From positions 1-64,000 of the forward strand of contig CAIVEW010000070.1 in assembly GCA_903905065.1 (NCBI GenBank): 64,000 nt of DNA, written 5' to 3'. A model generated the notes under the pieces. The model was not told where the DNA came from and did not search any database. It worked only from the letters and a program-made list of their open reading frames with translations. The position numbers were made by a program, and so were the translations under genes. This document shows, one piece after another, positions 16,904 through 26,273 of this stretch (its first letter is position 1; every line of letters begins with the position of its first letter). The stretch comes from an uncultured Bacteroidota bacterium (GTDB lineage: Bacteria > Bacteroidota > Bacteroidia > Chitinophagales > Chitinophagaceae).

Positions 16904-17899
16904 ATGACTACAAAGACAATAGTGCTTGCTTCAAGACCTCAAGGAGTGCCTACTGGCGCAAATTTCAGATATACGACTATTGAGTTGCCAGCACTTGCGG
17001 ATGGTGAAATGCTTCTAAAGGGCTTATTCTATTCAGTTGATCCGTATATGCGCGGCAGAATGAACGATACCAAATCATACTCCCCACCATTTCAATTAGA
17101 TCAACCGATTCAAGGCAGTGTTGTAGCCAAAGTCATGGAAAGCAAATCCAAGGACTTTAAGCAGGGAGATATTGTCGCCGGGTTTCTGCCATGGCAAGAA
17201 CATTTTATTTCCAACGGTGAGAATTTGCAAAAAATTGACGCTACAATTGCTCCGTTGAGTTATTACCTGGGCATTTTGGGCATGACAGGTCTTACAGCAT
17301 ACTTTGGGCTAATGGATATTGGCAAACCGAAAGCTAATGAAACGGTTGTTGTATCAGGTGCTGCTGGAGCTGTGGGTTTCGTGGTGGGACAGATAGCTAA
17401 ATTACAAGGCTGCCGTGTAGTAGGCATAGCAGGCTCGGACGAGAAAATAAAATTATTGAAAGAGGTTGGATTTGATGCAGCGATAAACTACAAAACCACT
17501 ACCAATATGACGAAATCTATTGCCGCGGTATGCCCTGATGGCGTAGATGTTTACTTTGATAATGTTGGTGGTGAAATATCAGATGCAGTTATAGCTAACA
17601 TTAATTTTCATGCACGAATTGCCCTGTGCGGTCAAATATCCTTATACAATAGTACGGCAATTCCTGTTGGTCCAAGGCTTCAGCCAATGTTACTTACAAG
17701 AAGCGCATTGATGCAGGGCTTTATCATAGGCAATTACCAAAGCCGTTTTCCTGAAGGTGTCAAGCAGTTGACTAAGTGGGTGACAGAAAATAAATTGACG
17801 TTTAAAGAAACCATTGTTCATGGGTTTGACCAGCTGCCAGCAGCATTCATCGGGTTATTTGATGGTAAAAATATAGGTAAGATGATTGTGGAGGCATAA
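16904..17899 (+). CDS. NADP-dependent zinc-free MDR oxidoreductase (CurA/leukotriene-B4-dehydrogenase-like)
   Basis: 331 residues of medium-chain reductase fold without the zinc ligands of alcohol dehydrogenases. Landmarks are SVDPYMRGRM (near 46), GMTGLTAYFGL (near 128), the cofactor loop SGAAGAVGFVVGQIAKLQG (near 152) and VDVYFDNVGGE (near 218). The group reduces alpha,beta-unsaturated ketones and aldehydes with NADPH, which duplicates part of the ene-reductase task upstream. It starts 27 bases after the small membrane ORF. Confidence 0.9.
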   Translation: MTTKTIVLASRPQGVPTGANFRYTTIELPALADGEMLLKGLFYSVDPYMRGRMNDTKSYSPPFQLDQPIQGSVVAKVMESKSKDFKQGDIVAGFLPWQEHFISNGENLQKIDATIAPLSYYLGILGMTGLTAYFGLMDIGKPKANETVVVSGAAGAVGFVVGQIAKLQGCRVVGIAGSDEKIKLLKEVGFDAAINYKTTTNMTKSIAAVCPDGVDVYFDNVGGEISDAVIANINFHARIALCGQISLYNSTAIPVGPRLQPMLLTRSALMQGFIIGNYQSRFPEGVKQLTKWVTENKLTFKETIVHGFDQLPAAFIGLFDGKNIGKMIVEA

Positions 17900-17990
17900 T
17901 ATTTAGTGTTTTTAAAGATGACGGACGATTTGGTTATATCTGCAATGCCCTGTTACTGTTACTTTTATTTTTATTTACATACATTCTATA

Positions 17991-18788
17991 ATGAAAACGG
18001 TCGTAATAACAGGCAGTAGCAAAGGTTTTGGTTTAGAAATGGGAAAGGAATTTCTGAATCAAGGCTATCATGTTGCATTTTCAGGGAGTAATGAACAAAA
18101 TCTAAATAATGCAATTAGATCAATAACATTTGATGGGGAAAAGGTAGCGTCAATGCTATGCGATGTTAGAAATCGTGACGATTTACAAAATCTCTGGGAC
18201 GTGATTTTTAAAAAATGGGGAAGAATTGACCTTTGGATTAACAATGCAGGTATAGCTCAAAAGGCTGAAAAATTATGGCATTCATCTACAGCGGACGTAA
18301 AAAATGTAATTGAAACAAACCTGCTGGGGACGTTTTACGGTACACAGGTAGCTGTAAATGGTATGCTCAAGCAAGGCTTTGGAAAGGTATATAACACAGT
18401 CGGTTTTGGCAGTACCGGAATGATAAGGACTGGCTTAAATTTATACGGCACATCAAAACATGCCGTAGCTCATTTCACTAAAGCGTTCGCGAACGAACTA
18501 AAGGGCACAGGTCTGATTATAGGCACTTTGCAACCGGGCATGATGGTAACGGACTTTGTAAATGCAGCCGATGGAAGTATCTATAATAAATCCGAAGTCC
18601 AAAACATCTATAACATTCTTGGGGATTTGCCGGATGTCCCTGCAAAGTATCTTGTTAAAAAGATGATAGACAATAATACAAACGGTAAGCTATTGACATG
18701 GCTGTCAAATACAAAGGTTATCTTTAGATTTATAAAACACCTTTTCGTTAAACGAGATTTATTTAACACAGATGCCCACCAAAAATAG
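17991..18788 (+). CDS. SDR-family oxidoreductase
   Basis: 265 residues. The classical SDR motifs are present: TGSSKGFGLEMG (near 7), NNAGIAQ (near 83), TVGFGSTG with the Ser position altered to neighbouring residues, and YGTSKHAVAHF as the Tyr-x-x-x-Lys. The PG in LQPGMMVTDF is usual. It overlaps the lipocalin gene by 17 bases, so the pair is probably co-transcribed. Substrate is not predictable; a lipid-related one would suit the partner. Confidence 0.85.
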   Translation: MKTVVITGSSKGFGLEMGKEFLNQGYHVAFSGSNEQNLNNAIRSITFDGEKVASMLCDVRNRDDLQNLWDVIFKKWGRIDLWINNAGIAQKAEKLWHSSTADVKNVIETNLLGTFYGTQVAVNGMLKQGFGKVYNTVGFGSTGMIRTGLNLYGTSKHAVAHFTKAFANELKGTGLIIGTLQPGMMVTDFVNAADGSIYNKSEVQNIYNILGDLPDVPAKYLVKKMIDNNTNGKLLTWLSNTKVIFRFIKHLFVKRDLFNTDAHQK

Positions 18789-19314
18789 TTATCATTATAC
18801 TATCAATTTATTTTTTACAATAATCATTATTGTTATGTCAGCAAACACGTTGAAATCTCAATCGCTGCATACAGTCCCCAGTGTAGATGTCAAAAAGTAT
18901 TCTGGGAAATGGTATGAAATTGCATCCTATCCGCAACGTTTTCAAAAGGGGTGTCATTGCACAACGGCTGAATATACTTTAAGCCAGGATGGTTATCTGA
19001 TAGTGGAGAATAGATGTAACAAAGACAGTGTGAACGGCAAGCAATCTTACATCAAGGGCAAGGCGTTTGTCGAAAAGAACTCAGGTAATGCGAAGCTGAG
19101 AGTTCAGTTTTTCTGGCCTTTTCGGGCAAAGTATTGGATCATTGATTTAGCTGGGGACTATAGTTATGCAGTAGTAAGCCATCCAAATAAGAAGTATTTA
19201 TGGATACTATCCAGAACACCTAAAATGAATGTTGCAATATACCAGCAGATTCTTTCAAGGCTGAAAGAAAAAGGATTTGATTTGAATAAGCTGCAGGTTA
19301 CCGAGCAGATCTAA
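18772..19314 (+). CDS. Lipocalin-family protein (Blc-like)
   Basis: 180 residues with a hydrophobic signal segment (about 12-32). The lipocalin GxW signature is YSGKWYEIASYPQRFQKGC near residues 44-62, and FWPFRAKYWIIDLAGDYSYAVV near 105-126 matches bacterial lipocalin Blc. Blc-type proteins bind lysophospholipids or fatty acids in the envelope and are induced at starvation or stress. No clean lipobox Cys is seen, so it may be secreted rather than lipidated. It ends 24 bases from the convergent tolC-like gene. Confidence 0.85.
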   Translation: MPTKNSYHYTINLFFTIIIIVMSANTLKSQSLHTVPSVDVKKYSGKWYEIASYPQRFQKGCHCTTAEYTLSQDGYLIVENRCNKDSVNGKQSYIKGKAFVEKNSGNAKLRVQFFWPFRAKYWIIDLAGDYSYAVVSHPNKKYLWILSRTPKMNVAIYQQILSRLKEKGFDLNKLQVTEQI

Positions 19315-19338
19315 GAATTAAATGAAGGCATGGCGTTT

Positions 19339-20724
19339 TCATTGCTTCCATAGTATCTCAAGCTTTCCACTTGCCTTCAGGTAGTCAAGATAATACAACC
19401 AATACTGCTTTTTGTTACTTTGGTAGTCGGCATCAAGCTTCTGAAGGTCTGCTTCCTCTAAATTGAGATTGGACGACGATTCCTGCCCTTCCAATACACG
19501 TGCCTGAAAAATACCGATCGATTCGCTGCTTAACGCCATATTTTCTTCCTGCACTTTCAATGCATATAGTACCTGTTCCATTCTGATCTTTGCAATAAGT
19601 CCATCCTTGAAGTACTGAGCAGCCTTGTCATCTTTCTGCTGGTAATATTGGCTGGATTGCAACTGTAGTTGTTGCAATTTCTTGTGTTTATCCTCTCCGA
19701 ATAGCAGTGGATATTTCAAATCGATTCCAACGTAACTTAGGCCAAACCACGAATTTGCGGCAAACGGATCGAAATTGTTTGCATACTGATTAGCACCGAT
19801 AAAGCCTTTAACGCCTAAAGTGGGCAGATACTTAGCCTTTTCTGTTTTTTTTTGTACATCTGTAAGATCTCCTTTAAGTTGTAATTGTTGTATTTCAGGA
19901 ATATTGGAAACATTGGGTTGCACATTCTCATTCGTTAATCTCTCATTTTTTAAGAAGGCAGTATCAATAATAATGTCCGGGTGTTCGATATCGTTTCTCC
20001 CTATTAAGAATAATAGGTAGACCTTATCTTCTATCAATTGTGAGACTGCGCTTCTATATTGCTGTATAGCATTATTATGATTGATCTTAGCCTTATTAAG
20101 TTCTGACTTCAGTAGTCTTTTTTGCTCAAATTTATTCTCCAACAATTGGTAACTGATCCATGTTCTGCTGCTGTCTGCAATGGCTGATCTGATCTTAGCA
20201 TCCTGCAAATTGATGTCCATATATACCTGCGCTACTGTATAAGCGAGGTCATATTCAGTTTGGGCTTGTGAGGCCGCTGTTATACGTTCCTGCAATTTGG
20301 CTTCGTTGATCTGCCTGTTTACAGACACGTCAAATAAGGGCTGGTATAGCGTCAGACCAGCTGTTTGCGACCATTTTGTACCGAATTGAATACTTTTAGT
20401 CGCGTCAGCGGGGTAAGATGGATTAAATATCCCAATTGGAAGGATAGAAGTTTGCAAAATGGGATTGTAGAGATACGTGTATTCTACATTTACCTGTGGC
20501 CAATATTTCCGGTACAAAGCGTCCGTTTGTAGCTTACGGATCACTTGGTCTGATTTTCCAGCTTGTATATTCTTCCTGTTTGCCATAGCATTGTTTATCG
20601 CTTCCGATAACGTTAATCTCTCCTGCGCCTGCACGGAATACTGTATCGCGAAAAGTAAGACAATTGCTATGGACCAACGACGAGCCGCATGACACATATT
20701 AATCCAATGATGTTCATTATTCAT
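19339..20724 (-). CDS. TolC-family outer-membrane efflux protein
   Basis: 461 residues with a signal peptide (cleavage near QAQE at about 34). LTLSEAINNAMANRKNIQAG opens a typical outer-membrane efflux domain, followed by long coiled-coil helices and a second repeat from about residue 260 (YLPTLGVKGFIGANQY). It forms the outer-membrane channel of a tripartite pump. It is the last gene of an ATPase, adaptor, permease, TolC set, 18 bases after the permease. Confidence 0.9.
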   Translation of the reverse strand: MNNEHHWINMCHAARRWSIAIVLLFAIQYSVQAQERLTLSEAINNAMANRKNIQAGKSDQVIRKLQTDALYRKYWPQVNVEYTYLYNPILQTSILPIGIFNPSYPADATKSIQFGTKWSQTAGLTLYQPLFDVSVNRQINEAKLQERITAASQAQTEYDLAYTVAQVYMDINLQDAKIRSAIADSSRTWISYQLLENKFEQKRLLKSELNKAKINHNNAIQQYRSAVSQLIEDKVYLLFLIGRNDIEHPDIIIDTAFLKNERLTNENVQPNVSNIPEIQQLQLKGDLTDVQKKTEKAKYLPTLGVKGFIGANQYANNFDPFAANSWFGLSYVGIDLKYPLLFGEDKHKKLQQLQLQSSQYYQQKDDKAAQYFKDGLIAKIRMEQVLYALKVQEENMALSSESIGIFQARVLEGQESSSNLNLEEADLQKLDADYQSNKKQYWLYYLDYLKASGKLEILWKQ

Positions 20725-20742
20725 AAAAAGCCTTTTAAAAGA

Positions 20743-21870
20743 TCATCTGAAAACAGCAGCGGGTTCCACGCTCCTTATTCTACTCAACGCAAACGACGCT
20801 CCACTGAGGGAGATCAGTCCTATTGTCGCAAACATCCCCAATAATACCAAAGGAGAAAACGAAAAGATCAGTCCCGAATTGGCCACCCCTCTTCTGAACC
20901 CCTCGAGCAATAATAGCCCTATCAGAAAACCCACAATAGAAAATAAAGCAGCCTGTGTGAGGATCAAACGGCTTATGTAGCCATTACCAGCTCCTATGGC
21001 CTTTAAAGTTCCGTAATCCTTTAGCCTGTCCAATGCCGATGAATACATGGTTAACCCGATGATAAAAAAGCCGGCTATGAGCGCAAAAATGATGAGCGTG
21101 CCGGTGCTTAATGCTATACCGCTGCTGGATAGTATTTTTTTCACAGATGATTTGGCTAGTTTTTCGGCGGGCCAAGCCCTTACCCCCGTTATATGCCTGT
21201 TAATATCAGCTACAACATCGTCAACATTTACGCCTGGTTGCACATTCACCAGTACTGCGCTTATTGTATTAACCGACTGGTTGGCGTAAAATCTGGCTCT
21301 CTCAATAGTTGTGACGCAGAAGCTGCTGCCAAATCCACGAAATCCCTTTGTCTGTAATGCGAAAAAGGCACGCTTACCGTTTATCTCAAAGGGTGTACCA
21401 ATTTCTATTGTGCCTCCCAGATTTTTCTGTTCAAAATACTCACCACTCACTGCACCGTCTAATTGCAGATCTGTTGTTTTACCAGCGGTTATCTTTTCAG
21501 TTGGTAGTACCGCAGTCACCTTATTTCCATCAACTCCAATTAAAGTGATAGCCCCGCTGGTCCCGTTTTCATAGTTGCACGAGGCGCCAGAAATGAGCAG
21601 CGGAAAAGCTTCTTTCACACCATTTATGCCTTGTACGGCCCGCAGATTTCTAACATCAAGCCTGCCTAATTGATTGACATCATTAGTTTTGCTGTCCACT
21701 ACCCATATATCTGCTTTTACATCGGTAGCTAAAGCCCCCATAAGGCCAGAGAGGAAGAAAAAGACACCTAATTGCTGACCTATCAGAAATGTGCTGATAA
21801 GTATACCTACAATTACCCCGATACTTTTGGCCTTGTCAAACCTGATGAATTTCCATGCAATCTTTAACAT
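20743..21870 (-). CDS. ABC transporter permease (DevC/FtsX-like)
   Basis: 375 residues from ATG 21870 (MLKIAWKFIRFDKAKSIGV); the frame stays open 11 codons further up but would overlap the adaptor gene. There is one membrane span near 15-40, a periplasmic domain of about 200 residues, then three spans in a FtsX-like domain from about 245. This matches the DevC/MacB-like class, which acts with a HlyD-type adaptor. It starts 4 bases after the adaptor's stop. What is exported is not known; DevBCA relatives move glycolipids or small peptides. Confidence 0.85.
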   Translation of the reverse strand: MLKIAWKFIRFDKAKSIGVIVGILISTFLIGQQLGVFFFLSGLMGALATDVKADIWVVDSKTNDVNQLGRLDVRNLRAVQGINGVKEAFPLLISGASCNYENGTSGAITLIGVDGNKVTAVLPTEKITAGKTTDLQLDGAVSGEYFEQKNLGGTIEIGTPFEINGKRAFFALQTKGFRGFGSSFCVTTIERARFYANQSVNTISAVLVNVQPGVNVDDVVADINRHITGVRAWPAEKLAKSSVKKILSSSGIALSTGTLIIFALIAGFFIIGLTMYSSALDRLKDYGTLKAIGAGNGYISRLILTQAALFSIVGFLIGLLLLEGFRRGVANSGLIFSFSPLVLLGMFATIGLISLSGASFALSRIRSVEPAAVFR

Positions 21871-21874
21871 CGTT

Positions 21875-22828
21875 TCATTTTTTAAGATTACCTGAAATAT
21901 CAATCACACATTCTACCCGGGCATTCAGCAGCAACCTATCAGGCCGGTCAAGCATTATTTTAATTGTCCTTACTCTCCGATCTTCTTTTTCTCCAGATTG
22001 ATCAGTAAACAATGACTTCTTCTGAAGAAACGAGAGCGCCTCATATACTGTACCTGTCGACAGCGTGTCCTGCGAGCCTACATTACGTATCCATGCTTTT
22101 TGACCTGCCAACACTTTATCTGCATACATTTCATCGATCTCACACACAGCAATTATTTTACCCAGTGGACTAATCTGTGCAAATGACTGCCGGGTATCTA
22201 TAGAACTGCCTATCAATGTGCTAAGCTCCAACAATTTCCCACTTACCGGAGATTTGATGATCTTCTGATCCCGTTCTATTTCCGCAACATGCAGTGCCGC
22301 ATTCGTCTCCGCTAATTTACTCTTTGAAACTATAACGCAAGCCTGCAACCTTTTAAGATTCGATTGATAGGACTTGATGGCTGTATTGGCGTCGTCTACT
22401 ACCTGCTGTGTCTCTGCTCCCTTAGCCAATAGTCGTTGTAGCCGTTGTACTTCAGCCACTGCGTTATTATACTTTGCGTCATATTCCAATACGCTTGCTT
22501 CGTCTACTTTTATCTGAGCGGCCTGGGTATTTACCTCGGTTACCAGTTGTCTTACTTTTCCATCTTCCAGTTGGTGGTCTAACTCCAATATTGGAGAACC
22601 CACGCTTACTGAGTCATTTTCCTTTTTTAGGATTTTTTGAACAATTCCGTTTACGGGAGATGATAACTGTACGATATCACTTTCAGGCTCTATTTTGCCA
22701 ATGCCTACTACCTGGTTAACTGTGCCTGCAACATTAATTTTGTCTGCGGCAGCCTTGTCTCTTGACTGATTATTGCCACATGAACTGATAATTGACAATA
22801 TTGATAACAGGCATACTATTCGTTTCAT
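21875..22828 (-). CDS. HlyD/DevB-family membrane-fusion lipoprotein
   Basis: 317 residues with a lipoprotein signal (lipobox IISSC near residue 17). A biotinyl-lipoyl-like half follows (QLSSPVNGIVQKILKKENDSV near 58-78), then a helical hairpin (about 80-190) and the return half (KSPVSGKLLELSTLIGSSI near 200). This is the periplasmic adaptor that joins the ABC permease to TolC. It lies 9 bases after the ATPase gene. Confidence 0.88.
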   Translation of the reverse strand: MKRIVCLLSILSIISSCGNNQSRDKAAADKINVAGTVNQVVGIGKIEPESDIVQLSSPVNGIVQKILKKENDSVSVGSPILELDHQLEDGKVRQLVTEVNTQAAQIKVDEASVLEYDAKYNNAVAEVQRLQRLLAKGAETQQVVDDANTAIKSYQSNLKRLQACVIVSKSKLAETNAALHVAEIERDQKIIKSPVSGKLLELSTLIGSSIDTRQSFAQISPLGKIIAVCEIDEMYADKVLAGQKAWIRNVGSQDTLSTGTVYEALSFLQKKSLFTDQSGEKEDRRVRTIKIMLDRPDRLLLNARVECVIDISGNLKK

Positions 22829-22837
22829 AATTGAATT

Positions 22838-23554
22838 TTATTTTTGAGCAATTTCCTCTTCTATCGGATTGTCAGATACACCACCATCTATTACATATAT
22901 TATCCGGTCAGCAAATGGCGTGAGGCGGGTGTCATGGGTTACTACAGCCACAGCCTTGCCCTGTTTGGCAAGTTGCTTCAATTCATTCATTACTATACCA
23001 ACGCTTTTTATGTCCAGCGATGCGGTAGGTTCATCGCATAACATCATTTCGGGGTCGGTGACCAGTGCCCTGGCTATAGCTACCCGCTGTTGCTGCCCTC
23101 CGCTCAGGTCATTGCTCAGGTTTTTCATACGGTCGCCCATCCCTACCTTTTCCAGCGCAGCAATAGCTTTTGTCCTTGCTTCATTTTCGTTGATGCCTTG
23201 CAGAATCAGTGGCATCATTACATTCTCAAGCGCGGTGAGTGGAGCTATCAGGTTGAACTTCTGAAAGACAAAGCCTATCTTTTTGAGCCGTATCTGTGCA
23301 AGACCTTTTTCACCCAACTCATTTACTTTAACACCGTCTATCCATACTTCTCCAAAACTTGGGTAGATGACGCAGCCTAACAGCGATAGCAATGTGGTTT
23401 TGCCCGAGCCGGAAGGCCCGATGATAAGCGTAAGTTCTCCTGACCGCAGATCTACTGAGCTTGCCTGCAACGCGGTTATTACCGTGTCACCTGCTTTATA
23501 TTCTTTTCCGGCTCCTATAACCTTAGCCACAATCTTATTAGCTGTCTTTATCAA
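22838..23554 (-). CDS. ABC transporter ATP-binding protein (DevA/LolD-like)
   Basis: 238 residues. Walker A GPSGSGKTTLL (near 43), signature LSGGQQQRVAIARAL (near 150), Walker B MLCDEPTASLD (near 172) and H-loop VTHD (near 206) are all intact. It drives the MacB/DevC-type permease encoded two genes downstream. It is the first gene of the exporter set; a 17-base perfect palindrome at 23590 lies 35 bases upstream. Confidence 0.92.
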   Translation of the reverse strand: MIKTANKIVAKVIGAGKEYKAGDTVITALQASSVDLRSGELTLIIGPSGSGKTTLLSLLGCVIYPSFGEVWIDGVKVNELGEKGLAQIRLKKIGFVFQKFNLIAPLTALENVMMPLILQGINENEARTKAIAALEKVGMGDRMKNLSNDLSGGQQQRVAIARALVTDPEMMLCDEPTASLDIKSVGIVMNELKQLAKQGKAVAVVTHDTRLTPFADRIIYVIDGGVSDNPIEEEIAQK

Positions 23555-23589
23555 CGTTCCTGCATTATTCTTGTAAGCTACCTCATCTA

Positions 23590-23606
23590 TCAGTGGGAAC
23601 CACTGA
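23590..23606 (-). promoter_or_regulatory. Perfect palindrome upstream of the exporter operon
   Basis: TCAGTGG (23590-23596), loop GAA, CCACTGA (23600-23606). The seven-pair arms and position 36 bases before the exporter's first codon suit an operator or a leader hairpin. No T-tract follows on the minus strand, so a terminator is less likely. Confidence 0.4.
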
Positions 23607-23640
23607 TCTCAGTCATTTATCAATAGATCACCCTTTCAAT

Positions 23641-23680
23641 AAAATGACAAAAGCCTGTAAATATTGCGTTTACAGGATTT
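23641..23680 (-). terminator. Terminator after the phosphoketolase gene
   Basis: CCTGTAAA (23654-23661) and TTTACAGG (23669-23676) form a perfect 8-pair stem. On the minus strand it is followed by CTTTTGTCATTTT. A second hairpin (CTTCCGA / TCGGAAG, 23723-23744) lies between it and the phosphoketolase stop. These probably end the long metabolic operon. Confidence 0.6.
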
Positions 23681-23797
23681 TGTGTCCTTTTAACATTATT
23701 ATCAGCGGAGGGAAAGGGATAACTTCCGAACTTCTTATCGGAAGAATTGAAATTAATTGCAAAATTTAAATAGTATGGTTTTTACTTTTTGATTCTG

Positions 23798-26191
23798 TTA
23801 TGCCTCTGGTTGCACCCACTTCCAATTGCGTATTTCCGGCATGTCCTGGCCATGTTCATTGATGTAATGTTTATGCTCAATGAGTTTATCCTTCACCATC
23901 TGTTTCAGGTAAGCGCCTTTTGAACCTAAGTTCGGCAGCCGATCAATCACATCCTGAACTAAGTGAAAGCGATCCAGGTCATTTTGCACTCTCATGTCGA
24001 AAGGGGTAGTAATAGTTCCTTCTTCCTTATAGCCCCGCACGTGGAGGTTACGGTTCGTACGACGATATGTCAACCGATGAACAAGCCACGGATAGCCGTG
24101 AAAGCCAAAGATGATGTGCTTGCCTTTAGTGAATATCGAATCATAGTCTGTATCGCTCATCCCATGCGGATGCTCGCTTGCAGATTGCAACTTCATCAGG
24201 TCTACAACATTTACCACCCTTATCTTCAACTCAGGAATATGCTCACGAAGTATAGAAGTTGCTGCAAGTATTTCCAGTGTAGGCGTGTCGCCGCAACATG
24301 CCATGACTACATCAGGTTCGGTACCCTGGTCATTGCTGGCCCATTGCCATATCCCTATCCCTTCTGTACAATGAATAACTGCGGCATCCATAGTAAGCCA
24401 TTGCGGCAACGGATGTTTGCCCGCTACTACTACGTTTACATAGTGGCGGCTACGCAGGCAATGATCAAAAACCGATAACAGGCAATTGGCATCTGGTGGT
24501 AAATAGACACGTACTATGTCTGCCTTCTTGTTAATCACATGATCGAGGAAACCAGGGTCCTGGTGTGTGAAGCCATTGTGATCCTGCTGCCATACGTGAG
24601 AGGCAAGCAAATAGTTGAGCGAAGCGATTTTCCTGCGCCAGGGAAGTTCCGAAGTTACTTTTAGCCATTTCGCATGCTGGCTGAACATGGAGTCAACAAT
24701 GCGAATGAATGCCTCATAGCTATTGAAGAGCCCGTGCCTGCCGGTGAGCAGGTAGCCTTCCAGCCAACCCTCGCATTGGTGCTCGCTGAGCATGGAGTCC
24801 AGAACCTGGCCCGTAGGCGCAAGAAATTCATCATTGCTTTTTTCCTGTGCATCCCACTGCCGGTCTGTGACTTCGAAAACTGCACCGAGAAGATTAGACA
24901 TCGTTTCATCCGGTCCGAAAATGCGGAAATTACGATGATCCTGATTCAGCTTCGCAACGTCTCGCAGGAATTTACCCAGTACCATTGTGTCCTGCCCATC
25001 AACGGCTCCGGGCGACGGCACATTGACTGCATGAACATGGAAATCCGGCATTCGCAGATCGCGTAGCAACATACCACCATTGGTATGCGGATTGGCACCC
25101 ATGCGCCGGTCGCCCATTGGTGCCAGGTCTGCGAGTTCGGGTATTAACCTTCCATTTTCGTCAAATAGCTCTTCGGGTTTATAGCTCTTCATCCAGCTTT
25201 CAAGCTGCGCAACATGTTCAGGGTGGTCGGAGTTAACGAGCAGCGGAACCTGGTGTGACCGGAATGTTCCCTCAATCTGTAGGCCATCAACAATTTTCGG
25301 GCCAGTCCATCCCTTCGGTGATCTAAGAACAATCATTGGCCAGCGAGGACGGGTGGAATCTTTATGCTCCCGTGCATTCTTTTGGAATTGCCTGATATCT
25401 TCTATGGCTCTTTCCATAGCCCCTGCCATGAGCTGATGCATTCTTTCAGGCTCATCGCCTTCTACAAAATAAGGAGTCCATCCACAGCCTTGCATGAATT
25501 GCTCCAGTTCTTCATGTTCAATACGTGCAAGTAGTGTAGGATTGCTGATTTTATAACCATTAAGATGCAGGATGGGCAATACAGCGCCATCCGTAATAGG
25601 ATCAAGCAACTTGTTGGAGTGCCATGCTGTTGCAAGCGGGCCGGTTTCCGCCTCTCCATCACCGATGACGCAGGCGACTATCAACCCGGGATTATCAAAT
25701 GCCGCACCGAATGCATGGCTGAGGGAATAACCCAATTCACCTCCTTCGTGGATAGATCCGGGTGTTGTAGGAGCTACATGACTGGAAATTCCGCCAGGAA
25801 AAGAGAACTGCTTGAATAATTTTTTTAGTCCGGCCTCGTCTTGGGTGACATTAGGGTAAACTTCACTCCAGGTGCCCTCTAGGTAGACATTCCCCACGAT
25901 AGCTGGGCCTCCGTGCCCAGGCCCGGATATGTAAAACATATCTAGGTCATATTTCTTTATGACGCGGTTCAAATGCACATAAATAAAGTTCTGCCCCGGT
26001 GTCGTGCCCCAATGCCCAACTACCAGTGGCTTAACGTGCGACAACTGCAACGGCTCTTTCAGAAGCGGATTATCGTACAGGTAGATCTGCCCCACTGAAA
26101 GATAATTGGCAGCACGCCAGTATGCATTCATCTTTTGAAGTAATTCAGGCGTTAATGTTTCAACCTCTGTATTGATTAATTCCGTTTCCAT
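23798..26191 (-). CDS. xfp: Xylulose-5-phosphate/fructose-6-phosphate phosphoketolase
   Basis: 797 residues, the usual length. Thiamine diphosphate enzyme that splits xylulose 5-phosphate (and often fructose 6-phosphate) with phosphate into acetyl phosphate and an aldose phosphate. Seen motifs: [20 protein letters not shown] (near 92), [20 protein letters not shown] (near 136), the cofactor loop [15 protein letters not shown] (near 177) and [11 protein letters not shown]. It is the last gene of the 28-kb co-directional run, 82 bases after the metal ATPase. Acetate kinase a few genes earlier would turn its acetyl phosphate into ATP. Confidence 0.95.
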   Translation of the reverse strand: METELINTEVETLTPELLQKMNAYWRAANYLSVGQIYLYDNPLLKEPLQLSHVKPLVVGHWGTTPGQNFIYVHLNRVIKKYDLDMFYISGPGHGGPAIVGNVYLEGTWSEVYPNVTQDEAGLKKLFKQFSFPGGISSHVAPTTPGSIHEGGELGYSLSHAFGAAFDNPGLIVACVIGDGEAETGPLATAWHSNKLLDPITDGAVLPILHLNGYKISNPTLLARIEHEELEQFMQGCGWTPYFVEGDEPERMHQLMAGAMERAIEDIRQFQKNAREHKDSTRPRWPMIVLRSPKGWTGPKIVDGLQIEGTFRSHQVPLLVNSDHPEHVAQLESWMKSYKPEELFDENGRLIPELADLAPMGDRRMGANPHTNGGMLLRDLRMPDFHVHAVNVPSPGAVDGQDTMVLGKFLRDVAKLNQDHRNFRIFGPDETMSNLLGAVFEVTDRQWDAQEKSNDEFLAPTGQVLDSMLSEHQCEGWLEGYLLTGRHGLFNSYEAFIRIVDSMFSQHAKWLKVTSELPWRRKIASLNYLLASHVWQQDHNGFTHQDPGFLDHVINKKADIVRVYLPPDANCLLSVFDHCLRSRHYVNVVVAGKHPLPQWLTMDAAVIHCTEGIGIWQWASNDQGTEPDVVMACCGDTPTLEILAATSILREHIPELKIRVVNVVDLMKLQSASEHPHGMSDTDYDSIFTKGKHIIFGFHGYPWLVHRLTYRRTNRNLHVRGYKEEGTITTPFDMRVQNDLDRFHLVQDVIDRLPNLGSKGAYLKQMVKDKLIEHKHYINEHGQDMPEIRNWKWVQPEA

Positions 26192-26273
26192 GATTATGAT
26201 GATTTAATTGCTCTAAATAATGATTACTAATTGATTTCGTAAGATTTGTCCTGTTGTCTGTTATAGAGCATGG

